A program made the translations under genes and the position numbers. The notes under the pieces are model-generated. The model was given only the letters and a program-made list of their open reading frames with translations. It did not search any database and was not told the DNA's origin. 16,478 nucleotides of DNA from CAYLKS01 sp964384205 [NCBI: uncultured bacterium] (lineage in GTDB: Bacteria > JAGOEH01), in assembly GCA_964384205.1 (NCBI GenBank), contig CAYLKS010000063.1, positions 1-16,478 of the forward strand. Reading direction: 5' to 3'. Position 1 is the first letter of the stretch; every line of letters begins with the position of its first letter. Shown one piece after another: positions 7,806-15,558 of the stretch.

Positions 7806-9497
7806 TTGAAAAATTTAAGCATAACAGAACGGGCAAATGAACTTTCATTTGATATTGATATATCAAACGAAATTGAATTTTTAAGAATATTAAGGCAAAC
7901 CGATTCGCAAATTTTTGCAGGATATTTAAGATTCCCCGGTCTAAAAGACGATATATTCATCCAAAATTTATTCAAAGCATATAAGATTCTGTTTCAAAAA
8001 TTAATTCAATCTAAACGGAATAAAAAACAAATAAAAATAATTTTCACAGGAGCAGGAACATCTGGACGCCTATCAATGTTAGCCGCAGAATTATTTAAAG
8101 ATGACTATGAAAAGATATTAGGATATAATCCATTGGATTTTCTTATTGCTGGCTCTAACCTTGCTCTTATAAAAGCACAGGAAGGCGCAGAAGACGATCC
8201 TCTCATGGGGATAAAAGAATTAGAAAACAAAATTCAAAATTTAGATTACATTTTAATAGGCATAACCTGTGGATTTTCTGCTAATTATGTTGGCGGGCAA
8301 CTTTATAAAACAGTAATTGAAGATAAACAAAACGCATTTTTAATAGGATTTAATCCTTTGGATTTTGCAAGAAAAATTAAACCTGAAAACTGGGATAAAA
8401 GCTTTTTTGATACTATAAATACTATAAAAAATAAAGAAAATTTTACACCTCTTAATCCAGTTATAGGTCCAGAGCCAATTACCGGTTCAACAAGAATGAA
8501 AAGCGGCACAACAACAAAAATAATCACAGATTCTTTATTATATCTTGTATTAGAATCTTTAAAAAATAATAATCCATATAAAAATTATAACGAATTCAAA
8601 GAAAGATTTTTAAAATTACTAACTGAATACTATTGTGCTTATGACAATGTATATAAAAATATTGACAATCTCGCAAAATTAATTAAAAATGCCGGAACCA
8701 TATTAAGAAATTATGGCAATATTTACTATCTCGGAGAATCATTTGCTGGACAATTAGGTATTATAGATGCTTCAGAATGTCCTCCTACCTACGGAGCAGG
8801 ATATCACGATGTACGAGGTTTTATGAAAAATGGGTGGGCGGATTTTTGCTCAAGTGCGCAAGATCTTTCACATATCGATAATTTATATGATATAAGCTTT
8901 AATAATCTTAAAAATATAATTGCTAAAAACCATAATGATTATATAATCTTCATTACAGGCACAGCTGAATATTTTAATAGAAATAAAGATTTATTCTCCT
9001 CTCTAAAAAATATTAAAAAAATTTTATTAACTGATACCAATATTGACAATATAGGCGAATATGATTTTGTATTAAATAATTGTCATGATATAAAAGACAT
9101 ACCTATTTTTACATCAATAGCTACAAAATTAATATTTAACGCAATTACTACTTTTGCCCATGTCTTCAAAGGTAAAGTTTACAAAAATAGAATGATAGAT
9201 TTAAGAATTAGCAATAATAAACTATATTACAGAAGCATCAATATTATAAAAGATATTGTAGACACTGACGAACAAACAGCTGAATTATCAATTCTTAAAG
9301 CAATTTATGATACAGATTCTCTAACTGATAGCATATTAAAAGCACCAATATCAAAACATATTTTAATCTCTACAGATAAAGAAAAAGTAATTCCTACAGC
9401 TTTATTACTCGCGACTGGGGAATTCGATCTTAAAAAAGCCAAACAAAAACTAAAAGAAATTCCGATAATCAGAAATATAATTGAAATTATTAGCTAA
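7806..9497 (+). CDS. Tandem-SIS sugar-phosphate protein of the GKRP/MurQ superfamily
   Basis: The 563-residue protein aligns by recall along its whole length with vertebrate glucokinase regulatory protein, including two SIS domains and the C-terminal helical lid. First SIS: GAGTSGRLS (82-90), QEGAEDD (125-131) and GPEPITGSTRMKSGT (221-235). Second SIS: YYLGESFAGQLG, DASECPPTYG (321-330) and DVRGF (335-339). Lid: NRMIDLRISNNKLYYR (461-476) and KAPISKH. MurQ etherases are about 300 residues with a single SIS domain, and their catalytic glutamates lie in the EGAED and DASE motifs. Here those motifs are split between the two domains (E126/E129 and E324). It presumably binds a sugar phosphate such as fructose-6-phosphate or N-acetylmuramate-6-phosphate. 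Regulator or etherase cannot be decided. Its stop overlaps the next start (TAATG). Confidence 0.85.
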   Translation: MKNLSITERANELSFDIDISNEIEFLRILRQTDSQIFAGYLRFPGLKDDIFIQNLFKAYKILFQKLIQSKRNKKQIKIIFTGAGTSGRLSMLAAELFKDDYEKILGYNPLDFLIAGSNLALIKAQEGAEDDPLMGIKELENKIQNLDYILIGITCGFSANYVGGQLYKTVIEDKQNAFLIGFNPLDFARKIKPENWDKSFFDTINTIKNKENFTPLNPVIGPEPITGSTRMKSGTTTKIITDSLLYLVLESLKNNNPYKNYNEFKERFLKLLTEYYCAYDNVYKNIDNLAKLIKNAGTILRNYGNIYYLGESFAGQLGIIDASECPPTYGAGYHDVRGFMKNGWADFCSSAQDLSHIDNLYDISFNNLKNIIAKNHNDYIIFITGTAEYFNRNKDLFSSLKNIKKILLTDTNIDNIGEYDFVLNNCHDIKDIPIFTSIATKLIFNAITTFAHVFKGKVYKNRMIDLRISNNKLYYRSINIIKDIVDTDEQTAELSILKAIYDTDSLTDSILKAPISKHILISTDKEKVIPTALLLATGEFDLKKAKQKLKEIPIIRNIIEIIS

Positions 9498-10432
9498 TGA
9501 ATACTAAAAAAATCAAAATATTATTAAAATTTGTAATTACTATTGGCATTTTTATAATTTTATTTAATTTATTCGATATAAGAAAAATAACTGAACTTAT
9601 TTCCCATATATCTTTTCTAAACATTTTATTAATTTTATCAACATGGTTTATAAGTATCATAATAGCAAATATAAGATGGTATATACTGGTTATTCCATTT
9701 AAAAAAGTCAATTTTATATTTTTGCTAAAAACATATTTAATTGGTTTTTTCTTTAATACATTTTTGCCATCAAGTATTGGTGGAGATTTTTATAGAATTT
9801 TTAAATTATACAAAAAAACAGATTCAAAAACAGATGCCGGTGCTTCAGTTTTTATAGAAAGATTAATTGGATTTTTAGCTATTGCTATGATTGCATTTAT
9901 ATCTTTATTTTTTATTCAAAATAACAAATTACTAAAACAATTCGGGGTTCTAACAGGAATAACTTTTGCGTGCTTAATAGTAATATTCTTTTTATCTCTA
10001 AACACAAAATTTATAAATTTGCTAAATAAAATTTTTATAAAAATCCATTTTTTGGGAATTGGAGAAAAATTAACTTTATTTCTTGATAAATTAAACAGCT
10101 ATAAAGATTTCAAAAAAAACTTAATTATATCATTTATATTATCAATAATATACCAATTGATTGTAGTCTTAACTTTCTATATTACCGCAATAGCTTTACA
10201 AATAAATATTTCATATTTCTTATTAGTGATATTTGTATCCTTAATGAGTATTATCACCTTAATACCTGTTAGTATAGGAGGACTTGGAATAAGAGAAGGA
10301 ACTTTTGCTGTTCTTTTTAAATTAACAGGACATCAACCCGAAAGTGGTTTAGCATTATCCATAATATTTACATTTTTAACATCTATAGTTCATCTTTCCG
10401 GAGGATATTTTTATTTATTTAAAAACGAATAA
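9497..10432 (+). CDS. Flippase-like lysylphosphatidylglycerol-synthase transmembrane family protein
   Basis: A 311-residue polytopic inner-membrane protein with about eight hydrophobic segments (near 8-26, 40-67, 72-92, 120-141, 150-167, 208-233, 236-256 and 284-308). Family signatures are SSIGGDFYRIFKLY (92-105), ASVFIERLIGF (116-126) and SIGGLGIREGTF (259-270). It corresponds to the membrane half of MprF/AglD-type proteins and lacks the cytosolic aminoacyl-transferase half, so a lipid-translocation or glycolipid-related role is more likely than lysyl transfer. Its ATG shares one base with the stop of the tandem-SIS gene, so translation is coupled. The substrate is unknown. Confidence 0.88.
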   Translation: MNTKKIKILLKFVITIGIFIILFNLFDIRKITELISHISFLNILLILSTWFISIIIANIRWYILVIPFKKVNFIFLLKTYLIGFFFNTFLPSSIGGDFYRIFKLYKKTDSKTDAGASVFIERLIGFLAIAMIAFISLFFIQNNKLLKQFGVLTGITFACLIVIFFLSLNTKFINLLNKIFIKIHFLGIGEKLTLFLDKLNSYKDFKKNLIISFILSIIYQLIVVLTFYITAIALQINISYFLLVIFVSLMSIITLIPVSIGGLGIREGTFAVLFKLTGHQPESGLALSIIFTFLTSIVHLSGGYFYLFKNE

Positions 10433-10446
10433 TAAATAAAAAAAAA

Positions 10447-10477
10447 TTGACTTTCATAAAAAAAATTCTTATATAAT
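10447..10477 (+). promoter_or_regulatory. Putative promoter of the CheZ/redox-signalling operon
   Basis: TTGACT (10447-10452) and a perfect TATAAT (10472-10477) are 19 bp apart, slightly long for sigma-70. It sits in the only sizeable gap (65 bp) in the plus-strand gene run, 20 bp before the first start codon. Confidence 0.55.
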
Positions 10478-10497
10478 AAGAAAAGAGGGATGTAGGT

Positions 10498-11319
10498 ATG
10501 AGTAATTTTAATTTAAATGAATTAAGATCGAAAGATGAGCTCGTTACAAAGTTAAAAAACATAATCAACGTATTATCTAAATTTATTAAAATGGCAGAGA
10601 AGATGATTGAAGTGGGCAAAAAAAATTTTAACATTAATGAATTTTCTAACCTTCTAAATACTATAAAAGAAATTCCAGATGAACTCAAACATTCTCCTTT
10701 ATTAATAGAAGAAACAATAAAATTTGTAGAAGGTATTATTGGAGAGGTTCATAGTATAAGACTTCAAATAGAAAAAAGTTTCTCATCAAAAAATGGTACA
10801 CTAAAAAAAGCTGTGGAAACATTAGATAAAATACCTGAATCTACTATGAAAGCTACTCAAGAGATTTTAAATACTTTAGATAATATAATGGCTAAAGAGG
10901 GAGATATTTTTGACATACTCAATGAACTAAAAGAATCTGGTACTCAGGATAAAGAAAAATTAGAAAAGCTTGAAACCTTACTTTTAGAAAACCAAAATGA
11001 TCATTTCGATATTATGAATGCTCTTCAGTTTCAGGATATAACTACCCAACAAATTGAGCATGTTAACGACTTATTAGAAAAAACAGAAATCAAACTAAGC
11101 AAGCTTGCCTTAAAACTACGTGGACTTGATGAAGCAGATATAAAGAAAATAATTGAAGAACAAGAAAAAAATAGAACTCGCGTTTACGATCCAAATGCAG
11201 AATATAAACAAAAAGAAGAAGAACAACATTTTGCCGATACATTGTACGAAGAGCAAAAAAATAAAGAAACATTAGATCAAGATGATATAGAGAATCTACT
11301 CTCACAATTCGGTAAATAA
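10498..11319 (+). CDS. cheZ: CheZ-like CheY-P phosphatase
   Basis: Predicted cytoplasmic phosphatase that dephosphorylates the chemotaxis response regulator CheY. The 273-residue protein is almost entirely helical. It carries the CheZ signature LQFQDITTQQIEHV, with D180 and Q184 at the spacing of the acid and the catalytic glutamine of E. coli CheZ (D143, Q147). It ends in LDQDDIENLLSQFGK, closely matching the acidic CheY-binding tail of CheZ. It is longer than E. coli CheZ (214 residues), with an extended N-terminal coil and a Lys/Glu-rich linker before the tail. AGAGGG lies about eight bases upstream of the ATG. No other chemotaxis gene is in the window; the next gene begins only two bases after its stop. 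Fold and active site are convincing, but the true response-regulator partner is inferred. Confidence 0.78.
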   Translation: MSNFNLNELRSKDELVTKLKNIINVLSKFIKMAEKMIEVGKKNFNINEFSNLLNTIKEIPDELKHSPLLIEETIKFVEGIIGEVHSIRLQIEKSFSSKNGTLKKAVETLDKIPESTMKATQEILNTLDNIMAKEGDIFDILNELKESGTQDKEKLEKLETLLLENQNDHFDIMNALQFQDITTQQIEHVNDLLEKTEIKLSKLALKLRGLDEADIKKIIEEQEKNRTRVYDPNAEYKQKEEEQHFADTLYEEQKNKETLDQDDIENLLSQFGK

Positions 11320-11321
11320 TA

Positions 11322-11678
11322 ATGGAATTAGACAATATTGTCAATATTGTAGATGGTCAATATTTAACAAAAAAAATACAAAATATAAATATCCAATATG
11401 CTGGTGCTGCTGATTTAATGAGTGATATACTGGCTTTAACAGATCAGCCAATGATTCTTATTACCGGACTATGTGGAATTCAGGTTGTTAGAACAGCTGA
11501 GATGTCCGGCAATATTCTTGCAATAATTTTTGTACGGAATAAACTGCCTACACCTAATATTATTGATGAAGCCGAACACTTAAATATACCATTAATAAAA
11601 ACCAAATTATCAATGTTTGAAACATGTGGATTACTCTATGAAAATAATATAAAACCTGTACCATTAAAATATGACTGA
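11322..11678 (+). CDS. DRTGG-domain protein, first copy
   Basis: A 118-residue single-domain protein of the DRTGG fold, found as a regulatory or ligand-binding domain in phosphotransacetylases and CBS-domain proteins. Family features: LILITGLCGIQVVRTAE-type core (ITGLCGIQVVRTAEMSG, about residues 47-63), AIIFVRNKLPTPNIIDEAE, and PLIKTKLSMFETCGLLY. There are no kinase motifs, although such proteins are often labelled HPr serine kinase-like. It shares eight bases with the following ATPase gene, so the two are probably translated together and may form a complex. The ligand is unknown. Confidence 0.72.
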   Translation: MELDNIVNIVDGQYLTKKIQNINIQYAGAADLMSDILALTDQPMILITGLCGIQVVRTAEMSGNILAIIFVRNKLPTPNIIDEAEHLNIPLIKTKLSMFETCGLLYENNIKPVPLKYD

Positions 11679-12117
11679 TTCTGATTATGTTCGAGTTAAA
11701 TTTCCTATTGAAAAAGACTTTTCCACTGCTGGAAACGCCTCATCTGGATTAAAAAAATTACTAAAAGCAGTAGGCATTCCTCCTGAGATAATGCGAAAAA
11801 TAGCTGTTGCTTCTTTTGAAGCTGAAATTAATGCCATAGCCCATGCCAATGGCGGTGAAATGGATGTTCTTATAAGTCCTAATCATATAACTGTAATTGT
11901 AAAAGATAACGGACCTGGAATCCCGGATATAAAACTTGCAATGACCCCCGGGTATTCAACAGCATCAGAAGAAGTTAGAAATATGGGATTTGGCGCTGGA
12001 ATGGGACTCCCAAATATAAAAAAAAATGTTGATGAATTAAAAATCGACACCGAATTAGGTGTAGGTACTACTTTAACATTTACTGTTTACTTAAACAAAA
12101 AAAATGAAAGCACATAG
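11671..12117 (+). CDS. RsbW-like anti-sigma/serine kinase-type ATPase
   Basis: A 148-residue GHKL ATPase domain with no sensor or dimerisation domain, as in anti-sigma factors such as RsbW and SpoIIAB. The N box is EAEINAIAHANGG (about 50-62), the G1 box DNGPGIPD (79-86), and the G2 box GFGAGMGLPNIKK (106-118). It could phosphorylate a partner on serine or bind a regulator, with the adjacent DRTGG and iron-sulfur proteins as the natural candidates. The next gene starts inside its last codons (14-bp overlap). No sigma factor or anti-anti-sigma (STAS) gene is in the window, so classical sigma regulation is not supported. Confidence 0.82.
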   Translation: MTDSDYVRVKFPIEKDFSTAGNASSGLKKLLKAVGIPPEIMRKIAVASFEAEINAIAHANGGEMDVLISPNHITVIVKDNGPGIPDIKLAMTPGYSTASEEVRNMGFGAGMGLPNIKKNVDELKIDTELGVGTTLTFTVYLNKKNEST

Positions 12118-13318
12118 TATCAAGCTTATCCCCGAAAAATGTCTCGGCTGTACACACTGCCTTAGAGTATGCCCTGTACAAGCAATTAGAATAAGAAATA
12201 AAAAAGCTCATATTAATGAAAATATATGTATAGATTGTGGCGAATGCGTTAGAATATGTCCATATAATGCCCACGAAATCATTATAGATGATACTTCTAT
12301 CATTAACAATTATTCATATAAAATTCTTATAGTACCTGATGTTTTCTGGAGCCAATTCCCAGATTTGGAACCGGAAGAAATCATTCCTTTAATTAATTAT
12401 CTTGGTTTCAATGCCATTATATCTGATAGCATCGGATTTAAATTATTTGAACAACAAATAGAAATATTCCTATCAAAAAAACTAAATGATAATAGAACTT
12501 ACATCATTCCTAATTGCCCAGCTGTCGTAAGGTTAATATTCACAAGATTCCCAAGTCTCATCCCGGATATTATCCCTATAAAAAATACCTATGAAATTAC
12601 TTCTTACTTTGCTAAATATTATTTTGAAAATATATTAAATAAAAAAAATATAGGAATCTTTTTACTAAGTACATGTTCCGCTAGAGTTACATCTTCAAAA
12701 AATCCTATTGGTGAGAAAAAAAGCCTTATCGATGGCACATTCTCCATTAAATCTTTTTATAATAGAATAAAAAGCATTAATAATAAAAATTTAACTTTAG
12801 ATGAAAATTTTGTATTTCTTTATACTAATTTTAGAAAAAACAGCATATTAAGAAAATTCAACACATTAAATATTACAGGAACTGAATACATAATAGATAC
12901 TTTAGACAAATTAGAATCAAATCAAAAATTCAACCTTAAAATAATAAATCCTTATTCCTGCATTTTAGGATGCTATAATGGAATACTAAATGTACAAAAT
13001 CCATATCTTGCAAGAAAATTATTAAGAACTAAAAAATTTCTGTATGAACCGCTTGAAATAGATATTAATAATATACCTTTTAATGTATATCTTTCTGAAA
13101 ATATAAATCTCATTAAAGAAGAAAAGAATAATGAAAATATTTTAGAAAAACTGAAAAAAATTAACAAAATTGAAGAAATTTATAAAATACTACCCCATCT
13201 GGATTGTGGTGGCTGCGGTTCTCCAAATTGCCATTCTTTTGCAGAAGACATTGTTAATGAAAACATAGATATTAATCTTTGTGTTTTTTTAAATAAAGGA
13301 ATACCTGAGAGGAAATAA
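12104..13318 (+). CDS. [FeFe]-hydrogenase-like iron-sulfur protein with altered H-cluster site
   Basis: A 404-residue protein: two [4Fe-4S] ferredoxin sites (C13/C16/C19/C23 and C42/C45/C48/C52), a hydrogenase large-subunit C-terminal-like domain (about 70-330), and a C-terminal [4Fe-4S] motif (C368/C371/C376/C393). Cysteines equivalent to the four ligands of the H-cluster cubane are kept: PNCP C138, STCS C191, and SCILGC C286 and C290. The active-site surroundings are changed. The proton-relay Cys of TSCCP is N137, the Lys of PCxxK is R194, and the Met before the third ligand is Tyr. Hydrogen turnover is therefore unlikely, and a sensory or electron-transfer role more likely. The start is inside the preceding gene, without a clear ribosome site, implying coupling. 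Confidence 0.8.
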   Translation: MKAHSIKLIPEKCLGCTHCLRVCPVQAIRIRNKKAHINENICIDCGECVRICPYNAHEIIIDDTSIINNYSYKILIVPDVFWSQFPDLEPEEIIPLINYLGFNAIISDSIGFKLFEQQIEIFLSKKLNDNRTYIIPNCPAVVRLIFTRFPSLIPDIIPIKNTYEITSYFAKYYFENILNKKNIGIFLLSTCSARVTSSKNPIGEKKSLIDGTFSIKSFYNRIKSINNKNLTLDENFVFLYTNFRKNSILRKFNTLNITGTEYIIDTLDKLESNQKFNLKIINPYSCILGCYNGILNVQNPYLARKLLRTKKFLYEPLEIDINNIPFNVYLSENINLIKEEKNNENILEKLKKINKIEEIYKILPHLDCGGCGSPNCHSFAEDIVNENIDINLCVFLNKGIPERK

Positions 13319-13653
13319 TGAAAATCAATGAAATTATCAACAAATTAAATTATGAATTATTAACAAATTTTCAAATAAATGAAAATTTAGAAGCCAATGG
13401 CGTTTATATTTCTGATTTACTTAGTGATGTTATTGGAAATGCGCAAAAAGGAAATATCTGGGTTACTTTACAGGGACATATCAATATAGTTGCAGTAGCT
13501 GTTTTAAAAGAATTACCACTTATCATAATTTCAAAAAATGGAACCGTTGAAGAAAATACAATTCAAAAAGCAAACGAAGAAGACATTATTTTATTAAAAA
13601 GTCAAGACCTAACTTACCAAATTGCATGCAAATTATATAAACTCGGCTTATAA
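13318..13653 (+). CDS. DRTGG-domain protein, second copy
   Basis: A 111-residue relative of the first DRTGG protein, distinct in sequence. The core reads GNIWVTLQGHINIVAVAV (about 43-60), followed by ELPLIIISKNGTVEENTIQKANEED and a C-terminal IACKLYKLGL helix. Such second copies accompany the iron-sulfur protein in hydrogenase-associated clusters. It begins in a TAATG overlap with that gene, with GAGAGGA just upstream, and ends in another TAATG overlap with the PHP gene. A small regulatory or scaffold role is inferred from position only. Confidence 0.68.
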   Translation: MKINEIINKLNYELLTNFQINENLEANGVYISDLLSDVIGNAQKGNIWVTLQGHINIVAVAVLKELPLIIISKNGTVEENTIQKANEEDIILLKSQDLTYQIACKLYKLGL

Positions 13654-14375
13654 TGTCTAATCTATACCCTATAGACCTGCATATTCATACTGTACTCTCT
13701 CCATGTGCAGATCTCACAATGTCACCTCCTCTGATGCTTAAAAAATTCCTTCAATACGGCACAAAAATTATTGCTATTACTGATCACAATTCTGTTTTAA
13801 ATTTTCCAGCTTTTACATATTATGAAAAATATGGAATATTAGTAATACCCGGTATGGAATTAACTACTAAAGAAGAACTTCATCTTTTATGCCTTTTTGA
13901 AAATTACCAGATAGCACTTGAATTTAATAGATATGTGTATGAAAATTTACAAAATTTAAAAAATAAACCAGAAATTTTTGGCGAACAGTACATTATTAAT
14001 GAAAAAGAAGAAATTATCAAAGAAGAAGATGCTTTTTTAGCAGGAATAACAAATATATCTCTCGAAACTGCTATAAATAAAATAAACGAATTAAATGGTA
14101 TTCCAATACCTGCTCATGTAGATAAACCTTCTTTTAGCATTACTTCTCAATTGGGATTTATACCTGATAATTTAAAAATTTCAGCCATAGAACTTTTTTT
14201 TGAAAAAAATATAGACAAATATAAAAACTCATATAATATAATTTTCTCTTCTGATGCTCATTCTGTAGAAATGATAAAAAAACCTAAAGTAGCAATAAAA
14301 GCTACCAAACTATCATTCAAAGAATTATACTCTGCTTTATATGAACCTAAGAATGCAAGGCTCTCATTCCTATGA
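13653..14375 (+). CDS. PHP-domain metal-dependent phosphoesterase
   Basis: A 240-residue PHP-fold hydrolase, related to YciV/histidinol-phosphatase-type enzymes. Metal ligands are recognisable: DLHIHTVLSPC with H10 and H12, ITDHN with D44 and H45, GMELTT with E69, H77, PAHVDK with H155, and SSDAHS with D201 and H203. The set appears complete, so it should be active, probably on a phosphoester of a small molecule, nucleotide or phosphoprotein. Between the DRTGG and HATPase genes it could remove a phosphate placed by the ATPases. That is inference. It overlaps the next gene by four bases (ATGA). Confidence 0.82.
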   Translation: MSNLYPIDLHIHTVLSPCADLTMSPPLMLKKFLQYGTKIIAITDHNSVLNFPAFTYYEKYGILVIPGMELTTKEELHLLCLFENYQIALEFNRYVYENLQNLKNKPEIFGEQYIINEKEEIIKEEDAFLAGITNISLETAINKINELNGIPIPAHVDKPSFSITSQLGFIPDNLKISAIELFFEKNIDKYKNSYNIIFSSDAHSVEMIKKPKVAIKATKLSFKELYSALYEPKNARLSFL

Positions 14376-14947
14376 TGAAAGAACTTTCAATGCATATCTT
14401 AGATCTATTGGAAAATTCTACAAAAGCAAATGCCAATAAAGTTATCCTAAATATAACAATAAATACACACAAAGATATTATTGAAATCGAAATAATAGAT
14501 AACGGTAAAGGAATTCCTAAAGAAAAAATAAATAAACTCTTTGATCCTTTTTATACAACACGAACTACAAGAAGAGTGGGACTGGGCCTCCCATTAATAA
14601 AACAAACAGCATTAAGTTGCAATGGAGATGTTGTCCTTCAATCAGAACTAAATAAAGGGACAAGATTATTTTTTTATATGCAATATTCGCATATAGATCG
14701 TCCACCAATGGGTGACTTAATAACAACTATTTTGTCTTTTATAATTGGAAATAAAAATATTGACTTTTACTATAAACATTGTTATAATAAAAAGTGTTTT
14801 AATCTAAACACAGGGGAGCTATTAAAACAACTCGATGGGGATCTGTCTATGCTTGACAACCCTGATGTTTACAACTTTCTACATGATTATATCTTAGAAA
14901 ATTTAACTTTAATCTACGGGGGTAAAAAAGATGAAATCTTTAGCTGA
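14372..14947 (+). CDS. Histidine-kinase-type HATPase without phosphoacceptor domain
   Basis: A 191-residue GHKL ATPase related to sensor kinase catalytic domains rather than to RsbW. N box MHILDLLENS (7-16), G1 box DNGKGIP (43-49), F box LFDPFYTTR (56-64) and G2 box VGLGLP (69-74). There is no DHp helix with phosphorylatable His and no sensor domain, so it must work with a partner. About 85 C-terminal residues (from 105) form an extension I do not recognise, containing C137 and C142 six residues apart. An ATG at 14375 is an alternative start one codon in. It overlaps the next gene by 17 bases. Confidence 0.78.
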   Translation: MMKELSMHILDLLENSTKANANKVILNITINTHKDIIEIEIIDNGKGIPKEKINKLFDPFYTTRTTRRVGLGLPLIKQTALSCNGDVVLQSELNKGTRLFFYMQYSHIDRPPMGDLITTILSFIIGNKNIDFYYKHCYNKKCFNLNTGELLKQLDGDLSMLDNPDVYNFLHDYILENLTLIYGGKKDEIFS

Positions 14948-15305
14948 ATTGAGGGCAATTAAAGAAAAAGCTAAAGCAAAAATTCACGCTCGTGAAAACA
15001 CAAATGCAAAATTTACTATTATAGTCGGAATGGGAACCTGCGGCATAGCTGCCGGTGCAAGAGAAACCCTAAAAGAAATTATCAACCAGATACAAAAAAG
15101 AGAACTTGGGAATGATATTATTGTTACTCAAACTGGATGCGCTGGATTCTGTGCTAATGAACCTATGGTAAAAATTATAGATAACAAAGGCAATGAAGTA
15201 ATCTACGAAAAACTCACAGCTGATAAAGTAAAAAGAGTTTTCGATGAACATATCGAAAATAATATAGTAGTTAGTGATTTCGTTTTCAATATTAATACAA
15301 AATAA
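14931..15305 (+). CDS. Thioredoxin-fold [2Fe-2S] ferredoxin domain protein (NuoE/HydC-like)
   Basis: A 124-residue protein with a charged N-terminal helix and a thioredoxin-like ferredoxin fold. Motifs are [15 protein letters not shown] (C37) and [13 protein letters not shown] (C70, C74). Classic NuoE has four ligands (Cx3-4C...Cx3C), whereas the first of the pair here is glycine (G33). I believe this three-Cys form is normal for the stand-alone family near [FeFe]-hydrogenases, with a different fourth ligand or an altered cluster. In those operons NuoF-like and catalytic subunits follow; here xseB follows. GGGGG stands about seven bases before the ATG, inside the previous gene. Confidence 0.82.
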   Translation: MKSLAELRAIKEKAKAKIHARENTNAKFTIIVGMGTCGIAAGARETLKEIINQIQKRELGNDIIVTQTGCAGFCANEPMVKIIDNKGNEVIYEKLTADKVKRVFDEHIENNIVVSDFVFNINTK

Positions 15306-15307
15306 AC

Positions 15308-15314
15308 AGAAGGG
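15308..15314 (+). promoter_or_regulatory. AGAAGGG ribosome site deciding the xseB start
   Basis: This site lies four bases before the ATG at 15319. The frame is open upstream to 15274, but that earlier ATG is inside the ferredoxin gene and lacks a ribosome site. Confidence 0.7.
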
Positions 15315-15318
15315 AAAT

Positions 15319-15546
15319 ATGGCCAAAGTTTCTTTTGAAGAAAATTTAGAAAAATTAGAAGAAATTGTTGAAAAATTAGAAAAAGGAAATCTTCCTCTTA
15401 ATGAATCTTTAACATTATTTGAAACCGGCATTAAATTATCTAACGAATGTCTAAAAGAACTTGACAAAGCTGAAGGTAAAATAAGAGTTCTTGTAAAAAA
15501 CGAAGCCAATGGGTTTCAATTGGAACTTCTCGATGTAACTGATTAG
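15319..15546 (+). CDS. xseB: Exodeoxyribonuclease VII small subunit
   Basis: A 75-residue subunit that assembles with XseA into the single-strand exonuclease VII. It has the family pattern [36 protein letters not shown] and a final coil ending in RVLVKNE. The length matches the family (about 70-80). It sits 13 bp after the ferredoxin gene and 12 bp before ispA, a common xseB-ispA order. xseA is not in the window. Confidence 0.93.
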   Translation: MAKVSFEENLEKLEEIVEKLEKGNLPLNESLTLFETGIKLSNECLKELDKAEGKIRVLVKNEANGFQLELLDVTD

Positions 15547-15558
15547 TTAGGAGATTCA

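Noticed and set aside
15274-15318. Longer xseB starting at 15274
   Set aside because: This start is inside the ferredoxin gene without a ribosome site, and the extra residues are not part of the family. ATG 15319 has AGAAGGG before it.
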